Assembly (NCBI RefSeq): GCF_000278725.1
Contig: NZ_ALCA01000085.1
Span: 1-48,242, forward strand
DNA from: Actinomyces sp. ICM47
Lineage (GTDB): Bacteria > Actinomycetota > Actinomycetes > Actinomycetales > Actinomycetaceae
Direction: 5' to 3'
DNA length: 48,242 bases
Part shown: positions 19,162-27,665 of the stretch, piece by piece
Position numbering within the stretch: the first letter of the stretch is position 1
Layout of the letters: each line of letters begins with the position of its first letter
The notes under the pieces: model-generated
What the model was told of the DNA's origin: nothing
The model's database searches: none
The model's input: only the letters and a program-made list of their open reading frames with translations
Program-made: the position numbers and the translations under genes

Positions 19162-20604
19162 TCAGTAGTGCACGACCACCGTGTCGCCCATGTCGGTCCA
19201 GTCGTAGATGAACTTGGCAGCGTCGACGGGCATGTTGACGCAACCGTGGGAGCCGCCGTACCCGCTCCATCCGAAGGAGGAGCGCCAAGGGGCACCGTGC
19301 ATCGCGTAGGAGCCGGTGAAGTAGGTGACCCACGGGACGCCTTCGGTCTCGTACTTGGTGCCGTCGGCGTTCTCGCCGCGCATGGTCTGCACGTCGTACT
19401 TGAGGTAGACATGGAAGGTGCCAGTGACGGTCGGGGTATCGGGCGCGCCGGGGACCATGTAGAAGGGTCCGCCAGCGACCTTGCCGCCGACGTACGGGGT
19501 GACGGTGGCATCGGTGAGATTGATGTCGACCCACTTTTCGCCTTCAGCGGCCTGGTAAACCAGGTTTTCGGTACCTTCGGCGACCTGCTTGGTTTCAGAG
19601 CCGGGCTCGATGTCGTCGTAGTGGAACAGCCCCTCGTAGGAGGTGCCGTTGGTCATGGCCTTGACGACGCCCTTGGTGATCTCTTCGGTGTTGTTAGTCT
19701 TGAGGCCCTTCTTGCCTTCGCGGGCGGTGGTCAGCACGTTGCCGGAGGAGTCGACGTTCTCGACGCGGTTCTCGGCCTTGACGTCGGTTTTTGCAGCCAG
19801 GGCATTGACCCAGTCAGCGACCTTGACGGTGCTGATGGAGGGTTCGTCGAGGGAGCCGTCATCCTTGGTGAGGAATTCGACCCAGTGCACCTTGTCGGAG
19901 CGCTCGGCGACGAACAGGTCGATGCCGTCGGAGATTTCGATCGAGGTGTCGAGCAGGTCGTTGCCTTTTTGGGCGGCCTGCTGCGCATCGGCGGTGGTGA
20001 CGCTGGGCTCCATCTGTGAAACGGTGACGTTCTGCGACACGGAGGCGAGGGTGGCGCCGGCCTGCTTGACGGCGGCGGCGACCTCATCGCGGGCGATACC
20101 GTTGCCGTTTTGCGCGGGCGTGACGGTGAAGGATTCCTCATCGGGAGCGATGATGACCTGGGCGTCTTTCATTTCCGAGGTCAGGGTGGAATTCACGGTC
20201 GCGGTGAGCTTCTTGATGGAGTCCTCGCTGACAGTGGTCACGGGTTCCAGGGCGCGGCGGGAGAAGAGGGCACCGATGAAGGACGGTAAGGAGGTCGAGT
20301 CTTTCATGGCCTCGTTGGCGGTTGCTTCAGCATCGACGGAGATCCCGGCTTCGTTGAGCGAGACCGTGGTGGTCTTTCCTTCGACGGTGAGAGACACCTT
20401 GGCGGCGTCGGCTCGGGCGGTGACCGCGGAGATGACCTGGTCGCGGCTCATGCCTTCGACGGAGATCCCGGCAACGGTGGTGCCGGGCAGGACGCGACCG
20501 GAGTAGTTGGCCGCGTATACGATGATGGCGCAGACGACAAGGAGGACGAGGGCGCTTGCTGCGCCGATCGCCCATCTGGTTTTGGTGGAAAGATTTTTGA
20601 GCAT
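19162..20604 (-). CDS. L,D-transpeptidase with peptidoglycan-binding repeats
   Basis: Cell-wall cross-linking enzyme (YkuD fold) forming 3-3 peptide links, probably acting outside the membrane. 480 residues: TM anchor about 12-33; two copies of a PG_binding_4-like domain (about 60-330); catalytic YkuD domain at the C-terminus with GSHGCVNMP at 451-459, giving catalytic C455 with H453 and an upstream HGAPW histidine. Complete and of usual length for two-domain members. Start ATG; divergent from menE across 206 bp that includes a GTTTA-C-TAAAC palindrome (20706-20716). Confidence 0.92.
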   Translation of the reverse strand: MLKNLSTKTRWAIGAASALVLLVVCAIIVYAANYSGRVLPGTTVAGISVEGMSRDQVISAVTARADAAKVSLTVEGKTTTVSLNEAGISVDAEATANEAMKDSTSLPSFIGALFSRRALEPVTTVSEDSIKKLTATVNSTLTSEMKDAQVIIAPDEESFTVTPAQNGNGIARDEVAAAVKQAGATLASVSQNVTVSQMEPSVTTADAQQAAQKGNDLLDTSIEISDGIDLFVAERSDKVHWVEFLTKDDGSLDEPSISTVKVADWVNALAAKTDVKAENRVENVDSSGNVLTTAREGKKGLKTNNTEEITKGVVKAMTNGTSYEGLFHYDDIEPGSETKQVAEGTENLVYQAAEGEKWVDINLTDATVTPYVGGKVAGGPFYMVPGAPDTPTVTGTFHVYLKYDVQTMRGENADGTKYETEGVPWVTYFTGSYAMHGAPWRSSFGWSGYGGSHGCVNMPVDAAKFIYDWTDMGDTVVVHY

Positions 20605-20810
20605 CGGTGTTCATCCTAACGCCTCGCGCACCCTTGTGGTAGCAGACTGTTGAATTTTCAGTTGCGCAGTATGCCACATGAAAATAACCGGAATATCAAG
20701 AAATTGTTTACTAAACGTGATGATTGCCGCGAAGCGGCCTGCCACCAGCAACAACGCAAACGCTTATCCTTGTAATATCTGCGCTCGCTGTCGATCTTGG
20801 GAGGCACATC

Positions 20811-22133
20811 ATGACTGCGCCGCGAATTCTTGTCGTCCCCGGCGGGACTGCGATTAGCGCCGTCGCCCTGGCTAACGCGTCGATTCATAAGCTGGTCGAG
20901 CTCTACGAGGAGCGCCAGGCCGATCCGAACCACCCCGCGCCGCACACCGTTGTCTTCTTGCGCGACCCCGCCCTGGTTCCTCCCGCCACGCTGCGCGGGT
21001 CTGCGGCGACGCCTGAGCAGGCGTTCCCCGAGGAGGACTACCCCGGCCTCGCCAATCAGATCAAGAACGATCCGCATTTCTTCGATGGCGTGGACCTGGT
21101 CATTTCGACGTCGGGGTCCAGTGCGGGTAAGCCGCGCCTGGTTGGCCTATCGATGGATGCGCTCATGGCCTCGGTGAAGGCGACTGAGCTGGCGTTGGGC
21201 GGCCCGGGACGCTGGATTCTGGCGCTGCCGACGCATCACATTGCCGGCGCGATGATTCTCTTGCGCGCGGCCGTCGCGGAGACGAACCCGCAGGTCGTAG
21301 ATACGACGAACGGCTTTGACCCGCGTGACCTCCTCCCCGCTATCAGAGGTGTCACGCAGGATGAGATGCCGGGTTACCTGTCGCTGGTGCCCACGCAGCT
21401 CGTCCAGTGCCTCGACGCAGGCGAGGAAGTTGTGGACGCGATGCGGTCCCTGTCAGCGGTCCTCGTGGGCGGCGCGGCGATCAGCCAGCATCTGCTGGAG
21501 CGCGCCTTGAATGCGGGACTGAAGGTGCGCATCACCTACGGCATGACGGAGACGTCGGGCGGCTGCGTGTACGACGGCGAGCCGATGCCCGGCATGACGG
21601 TGCGCGCGGTCGATTGGGATGGCCGTACCCGCCTGGCATTCAACGGTCCGACGCTGATGACGCGCTACTTGGACGCGGAGAGCCCATTCTTCGAGGAGGG
21701 CGGTCACCGTTGGCTGATTTCGGGCGATATGGGCGTCATTCGGGCGTCGGGTAAGGTCGAGGTGAACGGGCGCGCGGACGACGTGATCACATCGGGCGGC
21801 CTGTCGATCGCGCCGGGTCCTCTGCGTCGCGCGGTCCGCTCCTACGAGGGGATTTCGGACGCGTGGATCATGGGCACCCCGGATGAGAAGTGGGGTCAGA
21901 TCGTGACGGCTCTGGTCGTTCCGAATCAGATGCCGACTGATTCTTTGGAGATGGCCGAACTCGGTGCGGCGGTGCGCGAGCACGCCGCCGCTCGTATTGG
22001 GCGCGCGCAGGCACCGCGCCGCGTGGTCGCGGTGACGGAGCTGCCGTACCTGGGCTTCGACAAGATTGACCGCGGTGCCGCTATGGCGACTGCGAACGCC
22101 GCAACAGCCACTGAGAGGAACTGGGTGCGCTAA
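20811..22133 (+). CDS. menE: o-Succinylbenzoate-CoA ligase
   Basis: Acyl-CoA synthetase activating o-succinylbenzoate for MenB. 440 residues with AMP-binding motif STSGSSAGKPR (near 100), GMTETSGGCVYDG (near 245), the hinge region SGDMGVIRASGKVEVNGRADDVI and a C-terminal KIDRG that may carry the catalytic lysine. Start at ATG 20811 with GGGAGG 6 nt upstream; a TAATAT -10-like box lies at 20773-20778. Divergent from the L,D-transpeptidase gene; menA follows after 82 bp. Confidence 0.93.
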   Translation: MTAPRILVVPGGTAISAVALANASIHKLVELYEERQADPNHPAPHTVVFLRDPALVPPATLRGSAATPEQAFPEEDYPGLANQIKNDPHFFDGVDLVISTSGSSAGKPRLVGLSMDALMASVKATELALGGPGRWILALPTHHIAGAMILLRAAVAETNPQVVDTTNGFDPRDLLPAIRGVTQDEMPGYLSLVPTQLVQCLDAGEEVVDAMRSLSAVLVGGAAISQHLLERALNAGLKVRITYGMTETSGGCVYDGEPMPGMTVRAVDWDGRTRLAFNGPTLMTRYLDAESPFFEEGGHRWLISGDMGVIRASGKVEVNGRADDVITSGGLSIAPGPLRRAVRSYEGISDAWIMGTPDEKWGQIVTALVVPNQMPTDSLEMAELGAAVREHAAARIGRAQAPRRVVAVTELPYLGFDKIDRGAAMATANAATATERNWVR

Positions 22134-22202
22134 CCCGACCTGGCCCGACCCGGCCCGACCTAACCCTCCTGGCCCGTCCGACGGGCGGGCGCTGGCTCCA
22201 AC

Positions 22203-22208
22203 TACACT
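22203..22208 (+). promoter_or_regulatory. Putative -10 box of leaderless menA mRNA
   Basis: TACACT, 7 nt before the menA ATG, without a Shine-Dalgarno. A short inverted repeat, GCCCGTC-C-GACGGGC, lies just upstream after menE. Confidence 0.45.
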
Positions 22209-22215
22209 GGTGGCT

Positions 22216-23109
22216 ATGGCTACCGTGACGGATTGGATTGAAGGCGCTCGCCTGCGCACCCTGCCCGCTGCCGCTGCACCCGTGATTGTCGGGTCGGCGG
22301 CCGCGCATCATCTGGGCGGGTTTGACGCGGTGCGGGCTTCCTTGGCGCTCGTGGTGGCGTTGGCACTGCAGGTGGGTGTCAATTACGCGAATGATTATTC
22401 GGATGGGATTCGCGGCACGGATGACAATCGTAAGGGTCCGGCGCGTCTGACGGGTGGCGGCCTCGCTACGCCGAAGACGGTGCTGGCTGCGGCGCTGGGC
22501 TGCTTCGCGCTGGCCGGCGTTGCGGGCCTTGCACTGGTGGCTCTGTCGGGCACGTGGTGGCTGATCGTGGCGGGCGCGGCGGCTGTCGTGGCCGCGTGGT
22601 TCTACACGGGCGGCAAGCACCCGTACGCCTACATGGGCATTGGCCTGTCCGAGCTGATGGTCTTCGTGTTCTTCGGCCTGCTCGCGTGCGTGGGCACGGC
22701 TTGGACACAGGTGCAGGTGGCCCCGTGGTGGCTGTGGATGTGTGCGTCGGCGCTGGGTTTGCTGTCGGTGGCGCTGCTCATGGCGAATAACATTCGTGAT
22801 ATTCCGACGGATCGCGAGTCAGGCAAGATGACGGCCGCCGTGCGCCTGGGTGACCGGGCGTCGCGCTGGGTGTTCGCGGCCTGCGCGTGGGTGCCGGTGG
22901 GAATGATCGTGGCGCTCGGCGTTGCCCTGGGCATGCATCCGCTGGCGACGTGCGCGCTGGGCGTGGGCACGGCGGCCCCGGCGGTCGGGGTGAGCCTGCC
23001 GGTGCTGACCGGCGCGTCGGGCCGGGCGCTCATCGTCGTGTTGCGCAACACGGGCTTCTTCACGCTGGCGTGGGCGGTTCTCGCCGGGTTGGCGCTGGTT
23101 CTGTCCTAG
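22216..23109 (+). CDS. menA: 1,4-Dihydroxy-2-naphthoate polyprenyltransferase
   Basis: UbiA-superfamily membrane enzyme that attaches the polyprenyl chain to dihydroxynaphthoate. 297 residues, mostly hydrophobic, with about nine TM segments. The Asp-rich prenyl-diphosphate motifs are present: NDYSDGIRGTD near residues 60-70 and NNIRDIPTDRESGK near 195-208. Start at ATG 22216, first Met of the conserved N-terminus. Convergent with the MFS gene; the 96-bp gap holds two copies of the dispersed word. Confidence 0.95.
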   Translation: MATVTDWIEGARLRTLPAAAAPVIVGSAAAHHLGGFDAVRASLALVVALALQVGVNYANDYSDGIRGTDDNRKGPARLTGGGLATPKTVLAAALGCFALAGVAGLALVALSGTWWLIVAGAAAVVAAWFYTGGKHPYAYMGIGLSELMVFVFFGLLACVGTAWTQVQVAPWWLWMCASALGLLSVALLMANNIRDIPTDRESGKMTAAVRLGDRASRWVFAACAWVPVGMIVALGVALGMHPLATCALGVGTAAPAVGVSLPVLTGASGRALIVVLRNTGFFTLAWAVLAGLALVLS

Positions 23110-23205
23110 AGGGAAAGACGAGGCCGGGGCGCGTTGACGCGGACCGGCGCGGCTACGCTAAACACTTTCACGAGGCCGGGGTAGCCACGCGGGGGCCGAC
23201 GCGGC

Positions 23206-24690
23206 TCAGCGTCCCCTGCGGTAGAGGGCCTCGTGTGCCCAGTCGCCGAGGATGCCGATGGCTGCGGCTCCGACGCAAACGACGGCGATGGATTCGAAGG
23301 AGCCGGAGGCCAGCCAGGGGGTGAACACGCCGATGCCGATGGCGGCGCTGCCCTGCATGGCCAGGTCGTTCATGGCGACGGCGCGGCCGTTCTGGCCGGG
23401 GGCGACGGTGGCGAAGACGGTGTCGTAGATGGGGGTGAAGAGTGCGCCGAAGCCGGCGTAGATGAGGCACATGGCGGCGGTGATGACCCACGGGCCGGAA
23501 CTCATGAAGAGGGCGAGCAGCGCGGTTCCGGACAGGATGAGGCTGACGCAGCCGCGCACGGTGGCGCCGCGCCCGATGCGGGCCATGACGGCCCCGGAAC
23601 TCATGGCGGCGGTCAGGGCGACGCAGTAGGCGGGCAGGAGGCGCACGGAGACCTGCGCGGGGGTGAGTCCGTAGTGGGCGGCGCCGATGCCGTTCATGAG
23701 GGGGGCGACCGTGAAGTTCATGCAGTAGATGATGACGATGAGGCTGACGGAGCGCGCCCAGGGCACGTTGGTGAAGAAGGAGCGGGTGATGAAGGGGGCG
23801 CGGGCGCGGCCGATGTAGCGCCAGAAGATAACGCCGCCGAGGATGAGCCCACCGATGAGCCACCAGCGGGGGTTGGAGGCCGCCAGGGTGAGGAGGAGAG
23901 CCAGGGAGGAGAAGATGGCGAGGCCGACGACGTCGACGCGTCCGGTGTGGGCGCGGGCGGGCACGCGGCGTCCCATGATGGGCAGGACGGCGAGGCCGCC
24001 GAGGGGGATGAGCAGTAGGATCGCCCAGTTGATGTCGGCGAGGAGGCCGCCCGACAGCATGCCGATGGCGGTTCCGCCTTGGAAGGCGGCGCACATGAGG
24101 CCGACGTAGAGGCTGCGGCGTTTGGGGTCGGCGATGCCGGTGGCCAGGATCATGTAGGCGGAGGCGGAGGCCTGGTAGCCCAGGGTCTGGAGCGCGCGGG
24201 CGATGATGATGCCGGTCAGGGAGGAGGAGAAGGCAAAGCCGAGCAGCGATCCGGCGACGATGAGTGCGACGCCGACGTCGACGATGCGGCGCAGCGGGAC
24301 GAAGTCGCCGAGGGTGCCGTACAGGAAGCAGGCGACGCCCAGGACGATGCCGGGAATCGCGGTGATGAGGCCGGAGGAGTCGCCGGCACCGATATCGGCG
24401 GCGACTCGCAGGTAGACCAGGTTGAAGCCTTGGAGGGAGACGGTGCCGAGCGCGTAGATGCCGAGGAGGGGCAGGAGGACGCGCGCGGGGTGGTCCATCC
24501 CGACCGCGTCGGGTGTGGTGGTGCGCGTGGGGGACGAGGCCGTGGCCCCTTCCCGGATCACCTGGGAGGGGATGGTGGTGACGCGGCAGGATGGGGCTGC
24601 CGGGCGTGTCGAAACGAGGTATCGGAAATTGCGCACGGCGGATAGTTCACCATAAAGCGTCACTTTAGTAGTATCGCAGGAAACTGGCAT
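23206..24690 (-). CDS. MFS transporter
   Basis: Major facilitator protein with 12 or more predicted TM helices. Substrate not recognisable; overall it resembles drug/metabolite exporters. The membrane part begins at MDHPARVLLPLLGIYAL (start codon 24498). The frame continues upstream for 64 residues without a Shine-Dalgarno; codons beyond about 24600 become AT-rich and promoter-like. The true start may lie anywhere from 24690 to 24498. The N-tail includes a word copy (24533-24545) encoding ATASS. Confidence 0.8.
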   Translation of the reverse strand: MPVSCDTTKVTLYGELSAVRNFRYLVSTRPAAPSCRVTTIPSQVIREGATASSPTRTTTPDAVGMDHPARVLLPLLGIYALGTVSLQGFNLVYLRVAADIGAGDSSGLITAIPGIVLGVACFLYGTLGDFVPLRRIVDVGVALIVAGSLLGFAFSSSLTGIIIARALQTLGYQASASAYMILATGIADPKRRSLYVGLMCAAFQGGTAIGMLSGGLLADINWAILLLIPLGGLAVLPIMGRRVPARAHTGRVDVVGLAIFSSLALLLTLAASNPRWWLIGGLILGGVIFWRYIGRARAPFITRSFFTNVPWARSVSLIVIIYCMNFTVAPLMNGIGAAHYGLTPAQVSVRLLPAYCVALTAAMSSGAVMARIGRGATVRGCVSLILSGTALLALFMSSGPWVITAAMCLIYAGFGALFTPIYDTVFATVAPGQNGRAVAMNDLAMQGSAAIGIGVFTPWLASGSFESIAVVCVGAAAIGILGDWAHEALYRRGR

Positions 24691-24758
24691 ACGACTTAAG
24701 CATCACTTAATCGTTGAAATAATGCCGAAATTGCCCCGAGGTGCTTTTAAATACCGAC

Positions 24759-24789
24759 TGTGACGTGGCACAATAGAGCATCCGTCACA
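24759..24789. promoter_or_regulatory. Inverted repeat upstream of the ribokinase-like gene
   Basis: TGTGACG (24759-24765) and CGTCACA (24783-24789) are perfectly inverted around 17 nt, ending just before the AGGAG Shine-Dalgarno. A regulator binding here could block expression. Confidence 0.45.
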
Positions 24790-24800
24790 TAGGAGATGTC

Positions 24801-25706
24801 ATGGCACGCGTCATTGTTGTCGGTTCCATTAACCAAGACATTACGGTCACCGTTGACCGTTTCCCCTCCCCCGGCGAGACCTTGTCGGGTTCCTCCCTCA
24901 CCTACGGCCTGGGCGGAAAGGGAGCAAATCAGGCGGCGGCTGCCGCGCACTCAGGAGCAGAGACGCTCTTCGTCGGCGCAGTCGGCACGGACTTGTCGGG
25001 CCAGCGCCTGCGCGCTGACCTGGCTGCCCACGGCGTGGACGTCACGCACGTGCGCGAGGTCGACGGGCCCACGGGAACAGCGCTCATCACTGTCGCGACC
25101 TCCGGCGAGAACACGATCATCGTGGACGCGGGCGCGAACCGCGCGGTGACAATCGAACCCGCCAAGGCCTCGTTATTCCCGGCCCCCTCCGACATCGTGG
25201 TCCTGCAGGCCGAGGTCCCCTCCCACACGAACACCGAGGTCCTCGCGTGGGCGCACTCCTTCGGCGCGCGCGTCCTGCTCAACCTTGCACCCGCGCGCGA
25301 CACGGATCCGGCAGCGATGTCGCACATCGACATCCTTGTCGTCAACGAGACCGAGGCCGGGCTGACCCTGGGCCTGCCCGCTCCCGCGACGCCGACAGAG
25401 GCGATTGGGGTGGCACGCGCGCTACGCGGCATGGGGCCGCGCCACGTCGTCGTCACGCTGGGGGCGCAGGGGGCGGCGTGGGCGTCGGGCACCGAGGTGG
25501 GTCACTGTCCCGCTGTCAACCTCGGCGAGGCCGTGGACACCACGGGCGCGGGCGACGCGTGCGTGGGTGCGCTGGCGGCGGCCCTGGCGCTCGGCAAGCC
25601 CTTCGTCGATGCCGTGTCGGACGGCATGCGGGCGGGAGCCACAGCGATCCTGTCGCCGGGAGCTGCGTCCTCCTACGGGGCGCTGCCGACGGTCACGCGC
25701 GACTGA
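24801..25706 (+). CDS. rbsK: PfkB-family sugar kinase, ribokinase-like
   Basis: Probable ATP-dependent ribokinase (ribose to ribose-5-phosphate). 301 residues with N-terminal GSINQDITVTVDRFPSPGETL, the PfkB signature GGKGANQA near 40, and the ATP/catalytic motif DTTGAGDA near 250 with its catalytic Asp. The opening GSxNxD and GGKGANQA patterns fit ribokinase better than fructokinase. No ribose transporter adjoins, so the substrate is inferred. ATG with AGGAG 5 nt upstream. Confidence 0.85.
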   Translation: MARVIVVGSINQDITVTVDRFPSPGETLSGSSLTYGLGGKGANQAAAAAHSGAETLFVGAVGTDLSGQRLRADLAAHGVDVTHVREVDGPTGTALITVATSGENTIIVDAGANRAVTIEPAKASLFPAPSDIVVLQAEVPSHTNTEVLAWAHSFGARVLLNLAPARDTDPAAMSHIDILVVNETEAGLTLGLPAPATPTEAIGVARALRGMGPRHVVVTLGAQGAAWASGTEVGHCPAVNLGEAVDTTGAGDACVGALAAALALGKPFVDAVSDGMRAGATAILSPGAASSYGALPTVTRD

Positions 25707-25761
25707 GCGGAGGCGGATTGCCCCGGGAGTGAACGGGGCGGCGTGGGCCAGCGCACGCCCC

Positions 25762-25767
25762 TAGACT
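25762..25767 (+). promoter_or_regulatory. Putative -10 box of leaderless mRNA
   Basis: TAGACT, 6 nt before the ATG at 25774, with no recognisable Shine-Dalgarno. Confidence 0.5.
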
Positions 25768-25773
25768 AGGGGC

Positions 25774-26142
25774 ATGGTCAGAATCCTCTTCTTCGTCGCG
25801 ATGATCGCGCTCACCATTTACGCGGCTGCGGACTGGCATCGCACGCCCGAAGACGAGATGCCCGGCAAGCTCCCCAAGGCGATCTGGCTGCTCATCATCC
25901 TCTTCACAGCGACGATCGCCGCGATTGGCCCGATCGTGTGGCTGGCGCTGCGATGGGTATCCCGCGCGGAAAAGAAGCAGACACGTGCGCCCAAGGCCCC
26001 TCAGCGTCCCACCGCTCCGGACGACGATCCCGAGTTCCTGTTCCGCCTCGAACGCGACATTCAGCGTAAGCGCCACGAGGAGGAACGCCGCAAACGCGAG
26101 CAGGGCAAGGACGGCGACGGCACGGAGAACGAGGCTTCCTAA
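25774..26142 (+). CDS. Two-TM PLDc_N-domain protein
   Basis: 122 residues: two TM helices (about 3-20 and 37-60) with the DEMPGKLPKAIWLLIILF segment typical of the PLDc_N domain, the membrane N-terminus found in cardiolipin synthases but here without any nuclease domain. The cytoplasmic tail is highly charged (K/R/E). Function unknown; small proteins of this type occur near men genes in other actinobacteria, to my knowledge. Confidence 0.75.
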   Translation: MVRILFFVAMIALTIYAAADWHRTPEDEMPGKLPKAIWLLIILFTATIAAIGPIVWLALRWVSRAEKKQTRAPKAPQRPTAPDDDPEFLFRLERDIQRKRHEEERRKREQGKDGDGTENEAS

Positions 26143-26238
26143 GACTCGACCTCACATGCAGTAAGGCGTATGGGACGCGTCGTGTTGGCGCGACACGCCA
26201 CCCCGCACCATGCACCTGACTCCCCTTGATACGCACGC

Positions 26239-26685
26239 GGGCCTCCTCATCCGCACGTGAACCCGCTATTCCGAGCCTGGGCAACCCCGCCCACGTGCGG
26301 AACAGCGGGTTAACATGCGGAACAGGGGGTTTACGTGCGGAACAGGGGGCACAGCCGTACACCAGACCCGCTACATCACACGCGAACCCGCTATTCCGAA
26401 CCCGGGCCTCCTCATCCGCACGTGGACCCGCTATTCCGAGCCTGGGCAACACCGCCCACATGCGGAACAGCGGGTTAACATGCGGAACAGAGGGTCTACG
26501 CGCGGAACAGGGGGCACAGCCGTACACCAGACCCGCTACATCACACGCGAACCCGCTATTCCAAGCCTGGGCCTCCTCATCCGTACGTGAACCCGCTATT
26601 CCGAGCCTGGGCAACACCGCCCACATGCGGAACAGCGGGTTAACATGCGGAACAGGGGGTTTACGCGCGGAACAGCAACGGGCGG
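26239..26685. repeat. 165-bp tandem repeat, about 2.7 copies, of the hairpin element
   Basis: The string GGGCCTCCTCAT starts at 26239, 26404 and 26569, giving an exact 165-bp period. Each copy holds a 23-nt arm (26251-26273 in copy 1) pairing with 26298-26320 (20 of 23 pairs), a perfect inner hairpin TGGGC/GCCCA around AACCCC, and then 20-bp direct units of the form TGCGGAACAGNGGG. Copies differ by scattered point changes. Related to the element at 10450-10600. Confidence 0.9.
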
Positions 26686-26704
26686 TCCCGCATGGGGCCG
26701 CCCG
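26679..26704. terminator. Hairpin terminator between the repeat array and the phosphatase gene
   Basis: CGGGCGGTCCC pairs with GGGGCCGCCCG (one G-T) around GCAT; TCTTGC follows on the plus strand. It may serve both convergent genes. Confidence 0.7.
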
Positions 26705-26749
26705 TCTTGCATGCCTGCGCGCCGCTCACAGACACTGCGGCACTGCGCG

Positions 26750-27418
26750 TCAGCGTCGCAGGTCGGCGGCGGAGTCTCCGGGGGTCATGTCCTTGGCGAG
26801 GGCGACGAGGTCTGCTGCGGGTTCCGCGTAGGAGGTGCCCACGAGCGTCGCGCCCGAAAAGATGAAGGACGTGATGGACGCCAGGGAGCAGTGACGCGAC
26901 TTGGGCGAGTGGGCCAGCGGCTGGCCGTTGATGAATCGGGTGAGCGTGACGATAGGGTTTTGGTGGGAGACGACCAGGGCCTCGCGGCCGCGTGCTTCGC
27001 GCAGGGCCGAGGAGAGGGCCGCGCTCATCCGGGAGGCGACGTCACGGTAGGGTTCGCCCCACGAGGGGCGCAGCGGGTTGCAGTAGTACTTGTAATACTT
27101 CGGGTTAGCCAGCATCGCGCGATTGGAGTTCACGGGCAGACCTTCGAAGACGTTGTCCGACTCGATGAGGCGAGGATCGGAGGCAATGCTCAGGCCGTAG
27201 GCGGCGGCGGTTGGCGCGGCCGTCAGCTGGGCGCGCAGCAGCGGCGACGAGATGACGCGAGCGATATCCGCACCCGAATCCACCAGATACTGCGCGGCGC
27301 GCGCCGCCATCTGATGCCCCAGCTCCGTCAGACCGAAACCAGGCAGACGCCCGTACAAAACACCGTTGGGATTCTCCACTTCTCCGTGGCGCATGACGTG
27401 AATGATGGTGCGGTCCAT
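26750..27418 (-). CDS. Histidine phosphatase family protein
   Basis: Phosphoglycerate-mutase-like phosphatase of the RHG superfamily. 222 residues from ATG 27418; the phospho-acceptor motif is MRHGEV near residue 10, with a second conserved region VVSHQNPIV containing the catalytic-pocket His near 155. Substrate unknown; it lacks features that would assign it to glycolytic Gpm. A related phosphatase sits near men and cytochrome-maturation genes in mycobacteria. An in-frame TTG at 27427 is a less likely start. Confidence 0.85.
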   Translation of the reverse strand: MDRTIIHVMRHGEVENPNGVLYGRLPGFGLTELGHQMAARAAQYLVDSGADIARVISSPLLRAQLTAAPTAAAYGLSIASDPRLIESDNVFEGLPVNSNRAMLANPKYYKYYCNPLRPSWGEPYRDVASRMSAALSSALREARGREALVVSHQNPIVTLTRFINGQPLAHSPKSRHCSLASITSFIFSGATLVGTSYAEPAADLVALAKDMTPGDSAADLRR

Positions 27419-27426
27419 AACGCCCA

Positions 27427-27432
27427 AGTATA
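27427..27432 (-). promoter_or_regulatory. Putative -10 box of the phosphatase gene
   Basis: TATACT on the minus strand, 8 nt before the ATG; no Shine-Dalgarno is present, so leaderless initiation is likely. Confidence 0.45.
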
Positions 27433-27450
27433 GGGCCCCGGATACACGTG

Positions 27451-27474
27451 AGGCCCGGCCAACAGGCCGGGCCT
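27451..27474 (-). terminator. Perfect hairpin terminator after the bS22 gene
   Basis: AGGCCCGGCC pairs perfectly with GGCCGGGCCT around AACA, 8 bp beyond the bS22 stop codon. No clear U-run. Confidence 0.8.
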
Positions 27475-27482
27475 CCGCTCGC

Positions 27483-27581
27483 TCACTTCTTGTTGCGACG
27501 CTGGTGACGCGTCTTGCGCAGGAGCTTGCGGTGCTTCTTCTTCGCCATGCGCTTGCGGCGCTTCTTGATGACGGAGCCCAT
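27483..27581 (-). CDS. Small ribosomal protein bS22 (AURKAIP1/COX24 family)
   Basis: 32-residue, extremely basic protein starting MGSVIKKRRKRMAKKKHR. This matches the short 30S subunit protein bS22 known from mycobacteria and widespread in actinobacteria. ATG with GGGAGGAA 4 nt upstream on the minus strand. It lies downstream of an excisionase-like HTH gene, as Rv0500B lies beside Rv0500A in M. tuberculosis. A possible promoter, TAGTAT, sits at 27660-27665. Confidence 0.9.
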   Translation of the reverse strand: MGSVIKKRRKRMAKKKHRKLLRKTRHQRRNKK

Positions 27582-27665
27582 GGGGTTCCTCCCTCGTAGT
27601 GTGGGCGGCAGAGGTACTACCGCTGGTTGATGATGGGTGCCCGGAACGAGCACATCGTGCCTATA

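Larger units (their letters stand above)
26143..26749. other. Convergent intergenic region filled by tandem repeats
   Basis: 607 bp between the 3' ends of the PLDc_N gene and the histidine phosphatase gene. Most of it is the 165-bp repeat array, followed by a terminator hairpin. Open frames through the array follow from the 165-bp period being a multiple of three and are not called as genes. Confidence 0.7.

Noticed and set aside
25904..26831. Long open frames on both strands through the 165-bp repeats that look like repetitive proteins
   Set aside because: The period is a multiple of three, so one stop-free copy keeps frames open on both strands. The frames run into neighbouring genes antisense, have no good start sites, and sequence change follows stem pairing rather than codon position.
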